The notes below the pieces were generated by a model. That model worked only from the letters and a program-made list of their open reading frames with translations, did no database searches and had not been told where the DNA came from. A stretch of DNA of 64,000 nt from the NCBI GenBank assembly GCA_963678705.1, contig OY783213.1, positions 9,366,451-9,430,450 on the forward strand, given 5' to 3'. This document shows positions 25,241 through 36,834 of the stretch, in pieces (the first letter of the stretch is position 1; each line of letters starts with the position of its first letter). A program made the translations under genes and the position numbers. This stretch comes from Panorpa germanica (taxonomy: Eukaryota > Arthropoda > Insecta > Mecoptera > Panorpidae).

Positions 25241-25766
25241 AAATGTCATTCCCATTCACTGCTTTAATTTAATTTTGTATTTAATTTAATTTGTTTAGCA
25301 TATGCAATACGCGTAGTCATTCACAGTACCATTTTTAATTTAGTTTATTTTTTAAGTTTTCTTAGTTTTTTTAAACCTTACTTAGGTCCAATGTTTTAAA
25401 TTAAAAATATTAAATTAAGAAAAACTATATTATATTATAACCTCTAAAATGTGACTATCTGTCAAAATGCAGTAGGATTTACTTTTAAAAGAAGTTTAAT
25501 GTCAGTTTTTGAAAAATATAGAAGAGAAAACAATTTCTATTAGTAATTGTTATTAAAAATAGCAATTTTAATTATTACACATTCTATTTTGTCGAACTTT
25601 CAACATTTATATTACTAACGATGCATGCGCACCAACTAAATTAACTAAACTTAAATTGAAACACAAATATGAAAAGGAATGCTTAAATGAGAACCTTGAA
25701 GCTAGATTACAATATTAAATAAAAACAGTAAATTAAATATCAAAACAGTGAGTGGGAGTGAGGCTT
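25241..25766 (+). mobile_element. TTAA-family MITE-like repeat, copy 2, with inverted ends
   Basis: The left end ATGTCATTCCCATTCACTG and the reversed right end GCCTCACTCCCACTCACTG match at 14 of 19 positions, and TTAA lies directly outside each end. TTAA duplication is characteristic of piggyBac-type insertion, but the terminal bases are not the usual CCC, so the superfamily is only suggested. The interior is nearly identical in blocks to 20635-21110, with an additional stretch at about 25580-25645. No ORF. Confidence 0.6.
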
Positions 25767-25769
25767 AAA

Positions 25770-26524
25770 TATTGTGCATTATTATTTAGCAACAACTAGG
25801 TCATTTATATTTTCTTCTTTCCTTCTACCTAATTTGGAATGGAGTCTGTGACAATTTTGCACTGAATGAAGTGGAACCTAAAGCCTAATTTTTCACGGAC
25901 GTCTATGTTTTGAAATATCCATAAATTATAACTAATTAAATTTATAAACTGACGGAATCTAAAATATTCCCATTAAAAAAACACCTGCGAAGCATTTTAA
26001 AAATTGGAATTTTCTACCATAAGAAAAGCAAATATACTTATATACGAATAAGACCGGTTTTTAGTAAAATAATTTATCGTTTTTAAATTGAATTTGTTTA
26101 AAGCAGGCCTTTGTTTAAATCTTTCTATACAAAAAACAATTTTCACTGTTATATGGTAACGACTGGAAAATTAGCATTCTCCACTCCAGTCCAGTCGTCG
26201 TTTCGGGTTAGACAATAAATGTATTAACTGATCCTCTCCGAGAACTGTAAAACAATAAATTGTAATTTACATAAGCCGAAACAGAAATGTGTAATCCGAC
26301 CATAATTGTGGGTTCTCTCTTCTCTCTCTTCTCTGCGTCTTCGTTTTCCTCAGCCACCAACTAATAAAATAACATTGTGCCAGCAGGCGATACAAAAGCA
26401 TTCTTATGTAGCACTGGAGCCATTCTCCAGTCCCAGTTCGATTAGTTTTTGCTAGTGTAGCTCGAGCAAGATCAGTGACCGAACCGACACATAAAAAAGA
26501 CTTTACAATTTGCTCCAAATCTGT
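25770..26524. other. Intergenic
   Basis: No gene recognised. A CT-rich run (TCTCTCTTCTCTCTCTTCTC) lies near 26313-26334. The minus ORF 26267-26518 has no recognisable domain. Confidence 0.4.
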
Positions 26525-26710
26525 ATTAGCAGATTTTATTGTATCCTAAGCTTTCCAGTGTGGACCACAGTAGCACATAATGCTTGGTACAGATCGGTGC
26601 GACATCCAACATTTATATATTTTCATTCATAAGTAGATATGAGTATACTAAATGTGTTGTACTTTTAACGTACTGACTAGTGCGACATAAACATGCGACA
26701 CTAACAAAAC

Positions 26711-27116
26711 CATAGAGATATAAGAATAGAGTACGCGAAGTGTACAGCGTGTAAGAGGAAGCGATAGATGCAAAACGAGAGATAGCCTACCGAGTGTCCT
26801 ATCTGTTTCTTCCTAACCGAACCGCTGCTGCTGGCTTGGTTGATTGGCGGTATGGTAGAGGGTAAACAAGCAAGCAGACGCTATTGTTAAAATAAAAATA
26901 AAGATAAAAGTATTTGTAAATAGTTAGTGTAGCATACAGTAAATTTTAAATAATATATTCAAAGCATTTTAACGTCCAGATAATGAATAAAGACACCGAC
27001 AGCCCCCAACACAGTACTCCGTTCGAAAGTGACACAGAGGACATTCGTGGCTATCTCTCTCTTTCCCTTTATCACAGTTTTCAGCCTCTTGCGCACTCTA
27101 GTCTCATATCTCTATG
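26711..27116. mobile_element. 406-bp TIR element with 8-bp flanking repeat
   Basis: Starts CATAGAGATATAAGAATAGA and ends TCTAGTCTCATATCTCTATG; the reversed right end, CATAGAGATATGAGACTAGA, matches the left at 17 of 20. Flanking 8-mers AACAAAAC (26703-26710) and AATAAAAC (27117-27124) differ at one base, consistent with an 8-bp target duplication. CA...TG ends and 8 bp fit the hAT or P superfamilies; I cannot decide between them. No ORF of note. Confidence 0.7.
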
Positions 27117-27811
27117 AATAAAACTCTTACTTTTGCTATTTTTAAAAATTCTAGGTAGTATTTTTATGAAACAAAAATGTTTCAAAACGAAGTCGGTCTT
27201 TATCAAAGAGAATGTGAATATGTTCCCGAACAAAAGGGTCGAGTACTTAGTCTTTACTATAATTTCAGTCTAAATAGTGTGGTTTTCTGCTTACCCGTGC
27301 TGAACAATAGACACTTGTCAACCGTTGTCAACAAGGATCTATTGGTAAAGAACTGAGTTTTATTACATTTGTTTTATAACCATATTTTTTCTAAAGCATG
27401 TTGAACGAATTCGTTCGAAATATAAAAGCTTCCGACGTATTAAGTTGCATGTCGCACTAATGTGGACGTGTTGTACAACTTCTTACAACAAATATTGAAT
27501 GTCGCACGGATGTGTACGGTACATAAGGTTTTAACTATCAGAGAAATTGATTGGGGTAAAGGCTTTTCTTCATTAAGTGAAACTATGTAGTCCTGTGTAT
27601 ATAAAGGACTTTTACAAGTGATTTCGATTTCGTTTATAATAGTCCTTCAAATAAACATTTGCGACGCAAAAGCAAACAAAACTGAAAGTCCTTTTATAAA
27701 TATATCGCTTTATAATTGAGGGCTTTATACTAATACAATGTCAAACTGTATATGTGTATGTATATAAAGGTTTATTTAGTCAATATTTGGATGTTGACTT
27801 TGGAAAACACG

Positions 27812-27831
27812 CAGTTTAGTTAACTAAACTG
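27812..27831. repeat. Perfect 20-bp palindrome
   Basis: CAGTTTAGTTAACTAAACTG reads the same on both strands. It lies between the arms of the inverted-repeat complex. Function unknown. Confidence 0.9.
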
Positions 27832-28869
27832 GTTTTAACAGTGCCACACAAACAATGCTGTGTTGATTTTTTATTTATCGAGGATATTAAACAATCTAAA
27901 TCATAAATATTACAAAAAGAATAGGTTTTTTAAAGGTTTGCGTACTGTGGCGAATAAAACATATACGCTTGTAGAATTTTACCCTAGATGTTGTAAGGAT
28001 TTTCATGAGGCCCTTGTCAGGTGCTGGTAGAAGACCTTATCGGGTCAGTCTTACAAGCGCATACTTCTCTATAACTGGTTCTCTAATTGCAAGGAATATA
28101 AATCCTCTTTGAAAGACTCATGAGAAAAATAAGCGCAAGTATTTCACACAGTGAAAATATTGATTCAACGTCAAATAATCATCATTTTAAATACATTAAT
28201 TTCAATGGTAGTGTCAATTATCCATCCAGTTTAAATTTATCTCTTCAAGTCTGACATGAATGGCAGTAATGTCTAACAGAATGCCTTTAATACAATACAA
28301 TATATTTCAAATCAACGTCACGATTCGAGGTTATGTTAATGCCTCTCGTCCATTCGTTTGTGTCGATGTGTTTTGTTGCATGTCTTTTTATTTCCTTTTG
28401 CATTTGCTTTACCATCGTGTTAATGCCTCGCATTCTTAATGTGTGTTTTAAAATGTGTGCAAATGTTATGTTCTAAGCTGCAACGCTTCGTCATCGTGAG
28501 CGGAGATTTATGATTGCATTGTAATATTTTTAGCGTAGTTTACAACTTGAGCATTAAAAAATAAACCAAAAGAGTTAATCTTTGAATCAACCTCGCCCTC
28601 AATTTTAAAGCGATATATTTATAAAAGGACTTTCTGTTTTTGTTTATTTGAAGGACTATTATAAACGAAATCGAAATCACACTGTGGTCCACACTGGAAC
28701 AGTCAGTCGAAAGCTGTGGATACAATACAATACAAAAGTTATATTTAGCAGAGTTAAATGTCAGATATTTTTAGAGTCCAGAGTCTATACATTTGCGTAC
28801 GTACAGTAAATATATACAACTACTAATCCTCTTTACATTCTTCAATTTAAATTATATTAATTACCGTCA

Positions 28870-29199
28870 CCCATTTTCTTCTCTCCTTAAAAAAATCTCC
28901 TACAGTTTTACCCCACTTTCCAACTTGACTCCTACTCTTAATATGCTCTAATTTATCCTCTTCCTCCTTTTTCTAATAACTCCTTCCTCTTTTTTCTTAT
29001 TCCCTAGTTTGAAGCTAGCGATTATTCTCGTTTCTTTACCTCTCTGTTTTCTAGGTACTTCAGCACCTTTTCTTTATCTATAATATTATATTTTGCTTCA
29101 TCCTTTCCTGTTGCTGCATTTCTATATTCCTTTCCTTTATCAGACTCTGTATTTTCCTTGCTTCATTCCTAAACCTCTCTATCTTTTCACAGCTATACC
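28870..29199 (-). pseudogene. Degenerate non-LTR retrotransposon ORF2 C-terminal remnant
   Basis: Read on the minus strand, about 44 open codons (ending near 29022) include DKEKVLKYLENREVKKRE. After a frame change comes RIIASFKLGNKKKEEG, resembling the arginine-rich region with a RF(R/K)LGN motif that precedes the zinc-knuckle at the C-terminus of many insect (notably hymenopteran) R1/Jockey-like ORF2 proteins. Stops and frameshifts make it a dead fragment. The pyrimidine-rich plus strand simply reflects Lys/Glu-rich coding on the other strand. The sequence appears to continue past the hAT insertion at 29208-29511. Family assignment is by motif memory only. Confidence 0.4.
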
Positions 29200-29207
29200 T
29201 CTTCCTC
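29200..29207. repeat. hAT MITE target-site duplication, left
   Basis: TCTTCCTC; exact copy at 29512-29519. Confidence 0.85.
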
Positions 29208-29511
29208 CAGTGACGTAACTACCGCCATATCTGCCGTATCAATGATACGGGCCCCTGAGATACAAGGGCCCCAAACGTGTGTAAGCAAAAATTCGAGAAA
29301 TGTTATTTACAATCTCACTTAAACTCTTAGGCCGTACTTAGCTTAGTTCTTAGGAGTATTAATTGTAAATAATAACGTATAATCAATATATAATCATTTT
29401 AATTCAATGCGAGGGTCTTTGTTCCTTTTGTCAAAAATCTTTACTCATCATTTGGGCCCCCCAACAAATTTTGATACGGGGTCCGTCTACTTTAGGCACG
29501 CTACTTTACTG
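29208..29511. mobile_element. hAT-type MITE, 304 bp
   Basis: Starts CAGTGACGTAACTA and ends TAGGCACGCTACTTTACTG; the reversed right end CAGTAAAGTAGCGTGCC aligns with the left. Perfect 8-bp duplications TCTTCCTC flank it, the hAT signature. It is inserted in the retrotransposon remnant on its left and right, so it is the younger event. A partial relative lies at 32795-32890. No coding capacity. Confidence 0.9.
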
Positions 29512-29519
29512 TCTTCCTC
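29512..29519. repeat. hAT MITE target-site duplication, right
   Basis: TCTTCCTC, identical to 29200-29207. Confidence 0.85.
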
Positions 29520-29569
29520 CGTAGCACCTTCTCCTTTCCTTATTCTATTAAGCAGTTATTTTAGTTGCA

Positions 29570-31144
29570 TATACTAAAGGGATTAATACTAATTTATTAT
29601 GCAGTTTATTTTACCTATTTCATACTGCGAACTAACCAAGTTCCTTAACTGTACCAAGATGAAGTACTCTATGTAAATTGTGCTTTATATCCAATAAACG
29701 TTTTCATACGAATCCAGCGTAGCTTTACAACATAATGTCTGAAATACTAATGAAAAATAAATCAATTTAATATTGCATTATTTATTATTTGTATTACAGA
29801 AATATTATAACCATTAATAGTGGGGCAGCTTAGTACAAATAACATTTTACACATCTGGTTACCAGTCTGAAACTTTGTAAGTTTACTCTTATGATGTTTG
29901 TTGCAAGTTTACACTTATGATGTAGTGAATGAAACAATGACAAGAACATGAAGAGTAATATATGCATATTAACATTGCTATTGTTTTGAATATAGAAAAG
30001 TTGACGAAGATGTAGCTGCTTAAAATTTGAATTTTAGTTTTGCTGCTTGTGACGTCACAGAATATATAAGTAATACAGATAATTTTTCTTCTGTTTACAG
30101 CAATCGTAATTAAAACTTAATGGGATGCACGATCTAGTTGTAAGTAGTAATTCATGTGTTACATGCACATTCGTATGCAAGTGTAAATGATCACTTAGTT
30201 GCAATTTATCGTATGTGACGTCACACGCTGAATTAAAGGGCCAATTAATTACAAACGAAGATTAAAGTGCTAAAAACGACTATTTTAATCGATCGTCAGG
30301 AGGCTATAGAATTAATTATTATGTTCTGAATAAAATATGAACTGTTTACAGATAAATTTTTCAGGTAAATGTACTTTTTAACCCTTCTTCAGCTTTTTGA
30401 TTTCGGTTGTTACGTTTACTTGTGCTTATGCCCACATATTTATTCACCTGTAAAAAAAACATGGATTTAGAGCCGAGAGAGAGATAATATCTTTGTGTAA
30501 TATTTGTTCTACAGTCCGATTGGATCGTTACCAATTGCTGAATCAATACAAACTCTCTTTATACCCGTACGCGGTTCGCTAAGCCTTGCTATACCCTAAT
30601 ATTTTCGTTGCCTTTGGGCTTTTACCCTTCATCAAAATTACGTTTCATTTTTTCGTTATACGTTTTGAAATGGATTTCGCTACATTGTTAATTCATTTAC
30701 ACGCTGATAAAGCGCTCCGGCAATAAATTAATTAACTTTTCAAATTGGTTGTAATTATTAAATTACGTCTATGGCTTTGTATACGAGTAGTGTATCTGTG
30801 TGTGAGAAATGAAGTATTGAATTTTTTTTTGGTTTAATTTAGACGTGCTGGCTAATGAAAGCTAAACTTAGGATAACTCCACTAGAAATTTAAATAGAAT
30901 ACATACTGTGGCGTATCAAGAGTGGGGGGGGGGTCTGTATTGGCACAATTATGAAGTTCAATTCTTAAGCGGGGAAAAAACACAAATTCTATAACACATG
31001 GAATCATATGAACTTGCGATTTTAAATTTATATGGAAAAAAAATGAATTGTATTCTAGCCAAAGTTTTTCAGTTGCGCCAATTGTATCTAAACTATGTTT
31101 TTGCGGGCCTATTTTTAAGTGGGATCTGTGGATTCAATATGAAC
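29570..31144. other. Intergenic; possible old repeat near 30.0 kb
   Basis: No gene recognised. At 30000-30060 GACGAAGATGTAGC followed by TTTGAATTTTAGTTTTGC resembles, at a distance, the GACGGAGATATAGC...TTGAATTGTAGTTTTAGC block of the GGGCTTGTGTCC family. A poly(G) run lies near 30926-30935. Confidence 0.35.
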
Positions 31145-31290
31145 TCATTTCTTAGACGTCGATTTTTTAATTGTTGATTGACATAGATGTTAATAAATAT
31201 ATATTGGCGTTTTTATTTTATTAAATATCTAAATGTTGACGGAGATATAGCAATTACAAATTTTTGAATTGTAGTTTTAGCGCAACAGAT
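31145..31290 (+). mobile_element. GGGCTTGTGTCC-family MITE fragment
   Basis: Matches about 145 bases of the left part of the full copy at 33959-34585: CGATTTTTTAATTGTTGATT, then GATGTTAATAAAT, TATTGGCG, TTTATTTTATTAAATATCTA, TTGACGGAGATATAGCAATT and TTTTAGCGC. Both ends are missing. Confidence 0.75.
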
Positions 31291-33958
31291 GTAAAATGAT
31301 AAAATATTTATATGTAGTTGGGGTAGTTTAGGGATTAAAGCGGACAAGTGTTAAGGTTAGTAGGTAAAGTAATATATATTTATGTATATACGAGTATATT
31401 TCAGGACGGAATGTAGTGGAGTGATTGTCTTGTAGTAAAACAAATAATGAACGAGAAAATATGATAAACAAATTTAGGTAAACGAAAATCAGATGTTTTA
31501 TGGTAGGGATAACAGGAAGGATAATAAAATAATAGGCACATCAATCATTAAAATTATTAAAACAATTGTGCAGATACTTTTAGATCATACATGGGGCTAA
31601 TGTTGGTGGGGTTTTAAGTTTATATTTAAAAAATAATGTTTACTGATTAACACTACGAAGAACAAAAATGAAAAAAGTATTTTGTATTTTCCAAATAGGA
31701 AATAGGTTTGTAAAAGTTTTCAAATAAAATATAAAATTCTATACTCTTAAAAGATATTTAAATACAAAATAGAAAATAGGTATTTACTATTTTGTATTTG
31801 CATTTTGAGTATATGTATTTGAAAATGTATTTTAAGATATGGTTCACAACCCCACTGGCTTAAGCTACTACCAAAAGTATTTATGAATGCATTAGTATAT
31901 GTTATTAATTAAACAAATTGTGATCTTTCATTTTATGCAGCAAATACTTAGAAAATAGTATCCTTGCTTCTTACGACATTGTCGCTCCCATTGGACGTGA
32001 TTCATATTCCTTGTAAGGTTTCACAGCTCCTTGAATATTCGACAATGGTTTCGTCCAGTGGTCACTCACGGGTCAGTTTCATTGTTCACGCACATACACA
32101 ATGTTTATACAATTTTTTAGCCCTGTATTTGAAAGAATATATTCTCAAGGTTGTCTGTCGGCTGTCAACCCTCTAAGATCAACAGAAGACTAATGGCTTC
32201 GTTCTCATTGGTCCTCTTCAAACGAAAGTTTCTTTACAATCCTTAGTAGCCGCGCACAACATCGCGGTCATTGTATCAAATGAATCAACGTCACTCGTCA
32301 TCGCTACACCACGCTGTTCAATTGGCCCACTGTAAATATGTCCAGGAGCAGTGGTGAACTGGGCAACTAAATTCCTAACGGAGGAGTATTTACATTGACT
32401 TCTTCTGTGATTTTAATCGCGTGGTAACTTTTAATATAAGATCTAGTTCGTCACTTGGTTTTAAGAAAGATTATTTCGTTGCAAGGTTCGTTTTTGAGGT
32501 TTAATAGATGCCCGTCGAATGATGACGTATAAAAACATCACAACGGCATCAAATTTATTGTGGCACATAAATCGGATAAATTAATATTAAGTGGATATTA
32601 TTCTTTAATACATTTTAAGCCATTTATTCGCGATTGTTCAAGTATGTTAGATCGTTTAAGTAAAAACTAGCACAGTGGTCTTCGGAATTCTTAGATATAC
32701 AGGGTGCGTATTATATTCCAGGTCGATGTTTGTTTATATTTTTTTCTACTATCTTTTTCACTATCCAATCTGTAGGATGGTTAGATGCTTGCAGCAATGA
32801 CGTAGCGTGCCAATATTTGTTGGGGGGGGCCAAAACATAGGTAAACAAATTTCATAAAAGGAACAAAAACGCTAAAATAATATACATTTACATACATTTT
32901 TCTTGCCTTTTGTTAGGCGAACTTATTTATTAAATCATTGAAGTTGAAGACGATTTCAGTTTTCCTATTTTTGTTGCAATTTTTTTTCAAGAGTGTAGTT
33001 AACCTAGATAATAAATAGTACATTTGCAATAGTAGTTATAAAAGAAGGTTCGGTTCAATTTCTATGAAAAAAGTAGAACTGAGGTCTTAGAAAGCCATCG
33101 TGGTATTATCGAAAAATAACATAAATATTTGTAAAAGACTCCTTCAATATTTAAGAAAAGGTTTTTATCCTATTGAATGTTTTTTTGACCTTTTACAGAA
33201 CAGAAAAGATAATTGCTTTTTTCTATATACCATCTGAATACTGGATACTTTTTTCTGTGCTATTAATTCTTTCCCAGGCTTATTGGAGAACGGCGCCTGA
33301 GAGAATAAGTTGATTTTCCTTTGGTGTACACTTCCTTCTGTTTATTTTGCATAAAATATAAGTTGTTAAACATTACATGATCTTACGCAAGCTCTATCGA
33401 TATCTTCTTAAGACAATTTCAATGTCGTTTACTTACTTTCAAAAGTTTCAAATTAAAATATTTATTTAGGCCGAAGCACGTTCTTGATTACCTTATAAAA
33501 CGGCAAGACTGTTTTCATAAGACGTTGTAAAATAATTAATAATTTGGGGCGAAGTGTGAGGAGAGGGGATGTTATCGTAACTTTATAAACAGCTATCACA
33601 CGGCCGCGTCGCACATTTAAACGTCAGCTGCCTGAGCAACACATAAACCAAAACATGACCACCTTAAACTAAATATTTTCCATAAAATATGTCACAGTAA
33701 AATTACTCCTTACTAAACAGTTTAGTTTATAACTATTGTTTAACAAATTACAAGCAGATGTTTTGTTCCAATCCTTGAAAGTATAAAATATAATATCTTT
33801 TTCTACAAATTAATATAACTTTTAAAACTAATGGCATTTTTAAAATATCTCCTACTGTTGATTCTTTATTTTTTTACAGTTTTAGAATTATCTTTTAGAA
33901 AATACTGCTATAGAAGTTTTTAAATTATGTTATGATGAGGATGATAACTGGACGTATA
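31291..33958. other. Intergenic
   Basis: No gene recognised. The stretch 31960-32420 is somewhat GC-richer than its surroundings, with a 70-codon ORF (31964-32176) lacking any known motif. Confidence 0.35.
32795..32890. mobile_element. Partial hAT MITE related to 29208-29511
   Basis: CAATGACGTAGCGTGCC, TTTGTTGGGGGGGGCC and AAAAGGAACAAAAACGC align in order with the reversed right end of the element at 29208-29511 (CAGTAAAGTAGCGTGCC, TTTGTTGGGGGGCCC, AAAAGGAACAAAGACCC). Similarity ends near 32890 and the other terminus is absent, so this is a truncated copy. Confidence 0.7.
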
Positions 33959-34585
33959 ATGGCCTTGTGTCCTCATTTTTTAGTGGTCGATTTTTCAATT
34001 GTTGATTGAAATTGATGTTAATAAATGTGTATTGGCGTGTCTATTTTATTAAATATCTAAATATTGACGGAGATATAGTAATTAAAAGTTTAAATTGTAG
34101 TTTTAGCGCTAGAAATGGTCCGCCATATTTGTATGACGTGAAATGCATTTTAACGTCAGTTATTTGTTGAGTAGGTCAGTGCTGTGGTAATGTTTTGTAG
34201 CTGTTGGTAGTCAAATAATCAAGTCAAATCAAAGAATAATAAGTTTTTATTTTATTTAACCTTGCTAAGGCAGACATAATATTGAAATTTGATTGTTCCT
34301 TGAAATAGCTGTAGATAATATTTGATATTTTGATATATAAACACATATAGCAGAGATTTATGAGCGGTAAGGTAAGCAGCGGTTGTGATGTCACATGCAT
34401 TTGGAATGTGTACAACGTTGAATCCCTTTAATAATTAAAGAGACAAAATGACTTTTTTAATTATTAATATCTCTTAACATATAAGGAGTTATTAAAAAAT
34501 AATTGAACATTTGAGGTTCTAGTAACCCACTTTGTCAATATATAGTTCACTTTTGTAGAAATTAAGACATAGGACACAAGCCCAT
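33959..34585 (+). mobile_element. GGGCTTGTGTCC-family MITE, full copy
   Basis: A 627-bp element starting ATGGCCTTGTGTCCTC and ending AGGACACAAGCCCAT, terminal inverted repeats of about 14 bp with one mismatch. TA lies directly outside both ends here, but the full copy at 35414-36050 has CA/TG instead, so the target duplication is unsettled (TA, or AT inside the repeat). No transposase; the minus ORF 34224-34415 is a shadow. Confidence 0.85.
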
Positions 34586-35413
34586 TAATAATATTTATTT
34601 AATAAAATTGAAATATCCGTGTTATAAAAATGGAATTAATTAAAATTTCAAAAGTTTTGAACAATATTTTTCCGTATCTACATAGTTATCAAATTTTATG
34701 TAAACATGGTAACCTTGTCAAATAACTTTATAACAAGCCAACGGGGATCAATAATTATATTGACATTAAATTATATGATACACTTTTAATTACATGAAAG
34801 AAATAATGAAAACAATAATTAAACGATGAAATAGTATACGCATGAGATTGTGAGTCATGCTTCTCAAATATCCAATTATATTTTAGTTACTCGCAATTAT
34901 ATAGAAGATATTTACAATTAAAATATTCATTTTTGTCCCTTTAATTATTAATGGGATCATAATTAATAAAATACTTTTGACGTCATGAAAGTCTTCTTAA
35001 AAATTGCTAGCGGACCTATTGGCTAAATCTTCAGCCTAACAAACATATATCCTTCTTAATCTAACAGTATTTTATACAATTATCATTAGGGTTCATTACT
35101 TTTCGACTTGGTTTCCTGCTTGGCCTACTACCCCTACAGAATGTAGTTCAACTATTAATTAGGTTTTAGAAACATTGAGGGGAAAACTTTCACCCTGACG
35201 TTAATCGAACCAAGGGTAAATTAGAGACCCGTATAAGTCTTTACGATACATTTTACCCTAAAGATTAGAAACTTACCACATAAAACTATAACATGGTAAC
35301 GATAATTGTAATTGTTGCTAAAGATTAAAGCTACAATAACGTTTAATAAGCATAGACTAGAACCACTCTGTAATGGCTGTTGTATGTTTCAAATTGCAGG
35401 CGTATTAGAAACA
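34586..35413. other. Spacer between inverted MITE copies
   Basis: About 830 bp, AT-rich, with no gene recognised. It would form the loop if the two flanking elements paired. Confidence 0.45.
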
Positions 35414-36050
35414 ATGGGCTTGTGTCCTATGTCTTAATTTCTATAAAAGTGCACTTTGATTGATATATTGATAAAGTGGGTTACTAGAACCTCAAATGTT
35501 CAATTATTTTTTAATAACTCCTTATATGTTAAGAGATATTAACAATTAAAAAAGTAATATTGTCTCTTTAATTATTACAGTACAGTACATATTCCAAGTG
35601 CATCTGACATCACAATCCTTGTGTAAATTTACCAACCTTACAGATCATAAATCTCTGCTATATGTATTTATATATCAAAATATCAAATATTATTTACAGC
35701 TGTTTCAAGGAACAATCAAATTTCAATATTATGTCTGCCTTAGCAGGGTTAAATAAAATAAAAACTTATTATTCTTTGATTTGACTTGATTATTTCAACT
35801 ACCAACAGCTACAGAACATTAACAGAGCACTGACCTACTCAACAAATAACTGACGTTAAAATGCATTTCACGTCATACAAATATGGCCGAACATTTCTAG
35901 CGCTAAAACTACAATTCAAATTTTTAATTGCTATATCTCCCTCAACATTTAGATATTTAATAAAATAGACACGCCAATACACATTTATTAACATCAATTG
36001 AAATCAACAATTGAAAAATCGACCAGTAAAAAATGAGGACACAAGCCCAT
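35414..36050 (-). mobile_element. GGGCTTGTGTCC-family MITE, full copy, inverted
   Basis: A 637-bp element starting ATGGGCTTGTGTCCTAT and ending GAGGACACAAGCCCAT. It is the reverse orientation of the copy at 33959-34585 and similar along its whole length. No ORF. Confidence 0.85.
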
Positions 36051-36834
36051 TGATCTTTCTGAAATGCAGTAATTATTTAAATAGCAAACAAATTGTATAA
36101 AATTAAATAACTGGCTATTGATGGTACAGTTCTTTTCCCTTTAAAAACTTAAAAAGAGATATTAAGAAAACGAAATCCTATTGATATGATATTCATTCAC
36201 ATTTACTTTCGCTATTATTTTGTAACATGAACGCATGAAATCTGTTTTGATGTACATTATAAAAGAATCGAATATTATTTCATATTTATTTTATTACAAA
36301 ATGAATGTAATTTACATAGTGAATACAAAAAATAATGAATTATAATTATCAAATATTATTTCATGATTAAATATTTAAAAAAACATTTTAAAAATTAATA
36401 TATAATTTTCTTTTCTGGAAAATAAAAATATTCTACTGAACTAAAAACTATATTAGTAGCTAACTGCATAAAGTTTATTTAAAGAGCATCTTTTATATAT
36501 AAAAAAAAAAATATATATGTTGATATATTTATAGTAAATATAGTTTTTTTTTTAATGTAATTGAATATGTATACTGTAATGTAATAGGTATACTTCATAC
36601 TTATAATAATTTAGCTATACGCTAGAAAAAACAGTTATGATATTGTTAGTATTGTTGGATATATACTTTTATGTGTGTACTTTATTTTGCACTTCCTTAA
36701 GGTAAAGATGCTGTAAAATAGAGATATTAAAGCAGTAGCTACGATGTTACTTAAAAACTTTGGTGTTACTTCATTAAATTTATAAATGAAATAGGTATTT
36801 CATTTATAATGATATAGGCTCATTACAAGTAGAT
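36051..36834. other. Intergenic and 3' flank of SMYD4-like A
   Basis: AT-rich; no gene. The stretch 36700-36790 (TGCTGTAAAATA, TTACTTAAAAACTTTGG, TTCATTAAAT) matches 47275-47335 beyond the stop of the second SMYD4-like gene, so the duplication included the 3' untranslated region. Confidence 0.5.

Larger units (their letters stand above)
26525..28735. repeat. Nested inverted-repeat complex
   Basis: Three layers are visible. (1) TTCCAGTGTGGACCACAGT at 26553-26571 is inverted at 28687-28705, and directly inside it 27617-27724 is an inverted copy of 28591-28686 (GTGATTTCGATTTCGTTTAT and onward). The left arm has a 17-base insertion relative to the right. (2) Between the two parts of the left arm lies about 1 kb (26572-27616) that has its own inverted ends: GTGCGACATCCAACATTT near 26596-26613 against AATATTGAATGTCGCAC near 27492-27508. 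(3) Inside that is the 406-bp element listed separately. This order implies successive insertions. The minus ORF at 28540-28725 is a shadow of the arm. Confidence 0.7.

Noticed and set aside
26267..26518. 83-codon minus-strand ORF
   Set aside because: No recognised domain, no splice or polyadenylation context, next to a repeat complex.
28540..28725. 61-codon minus-strand ORF
   Set aside because: Coincides with an arm of the inverted-repeat complex.
35190..35230. Possible tRNA box B (TCGAACC on plus)
   Set aside because: No box A or cloverleaf could be formed around it.
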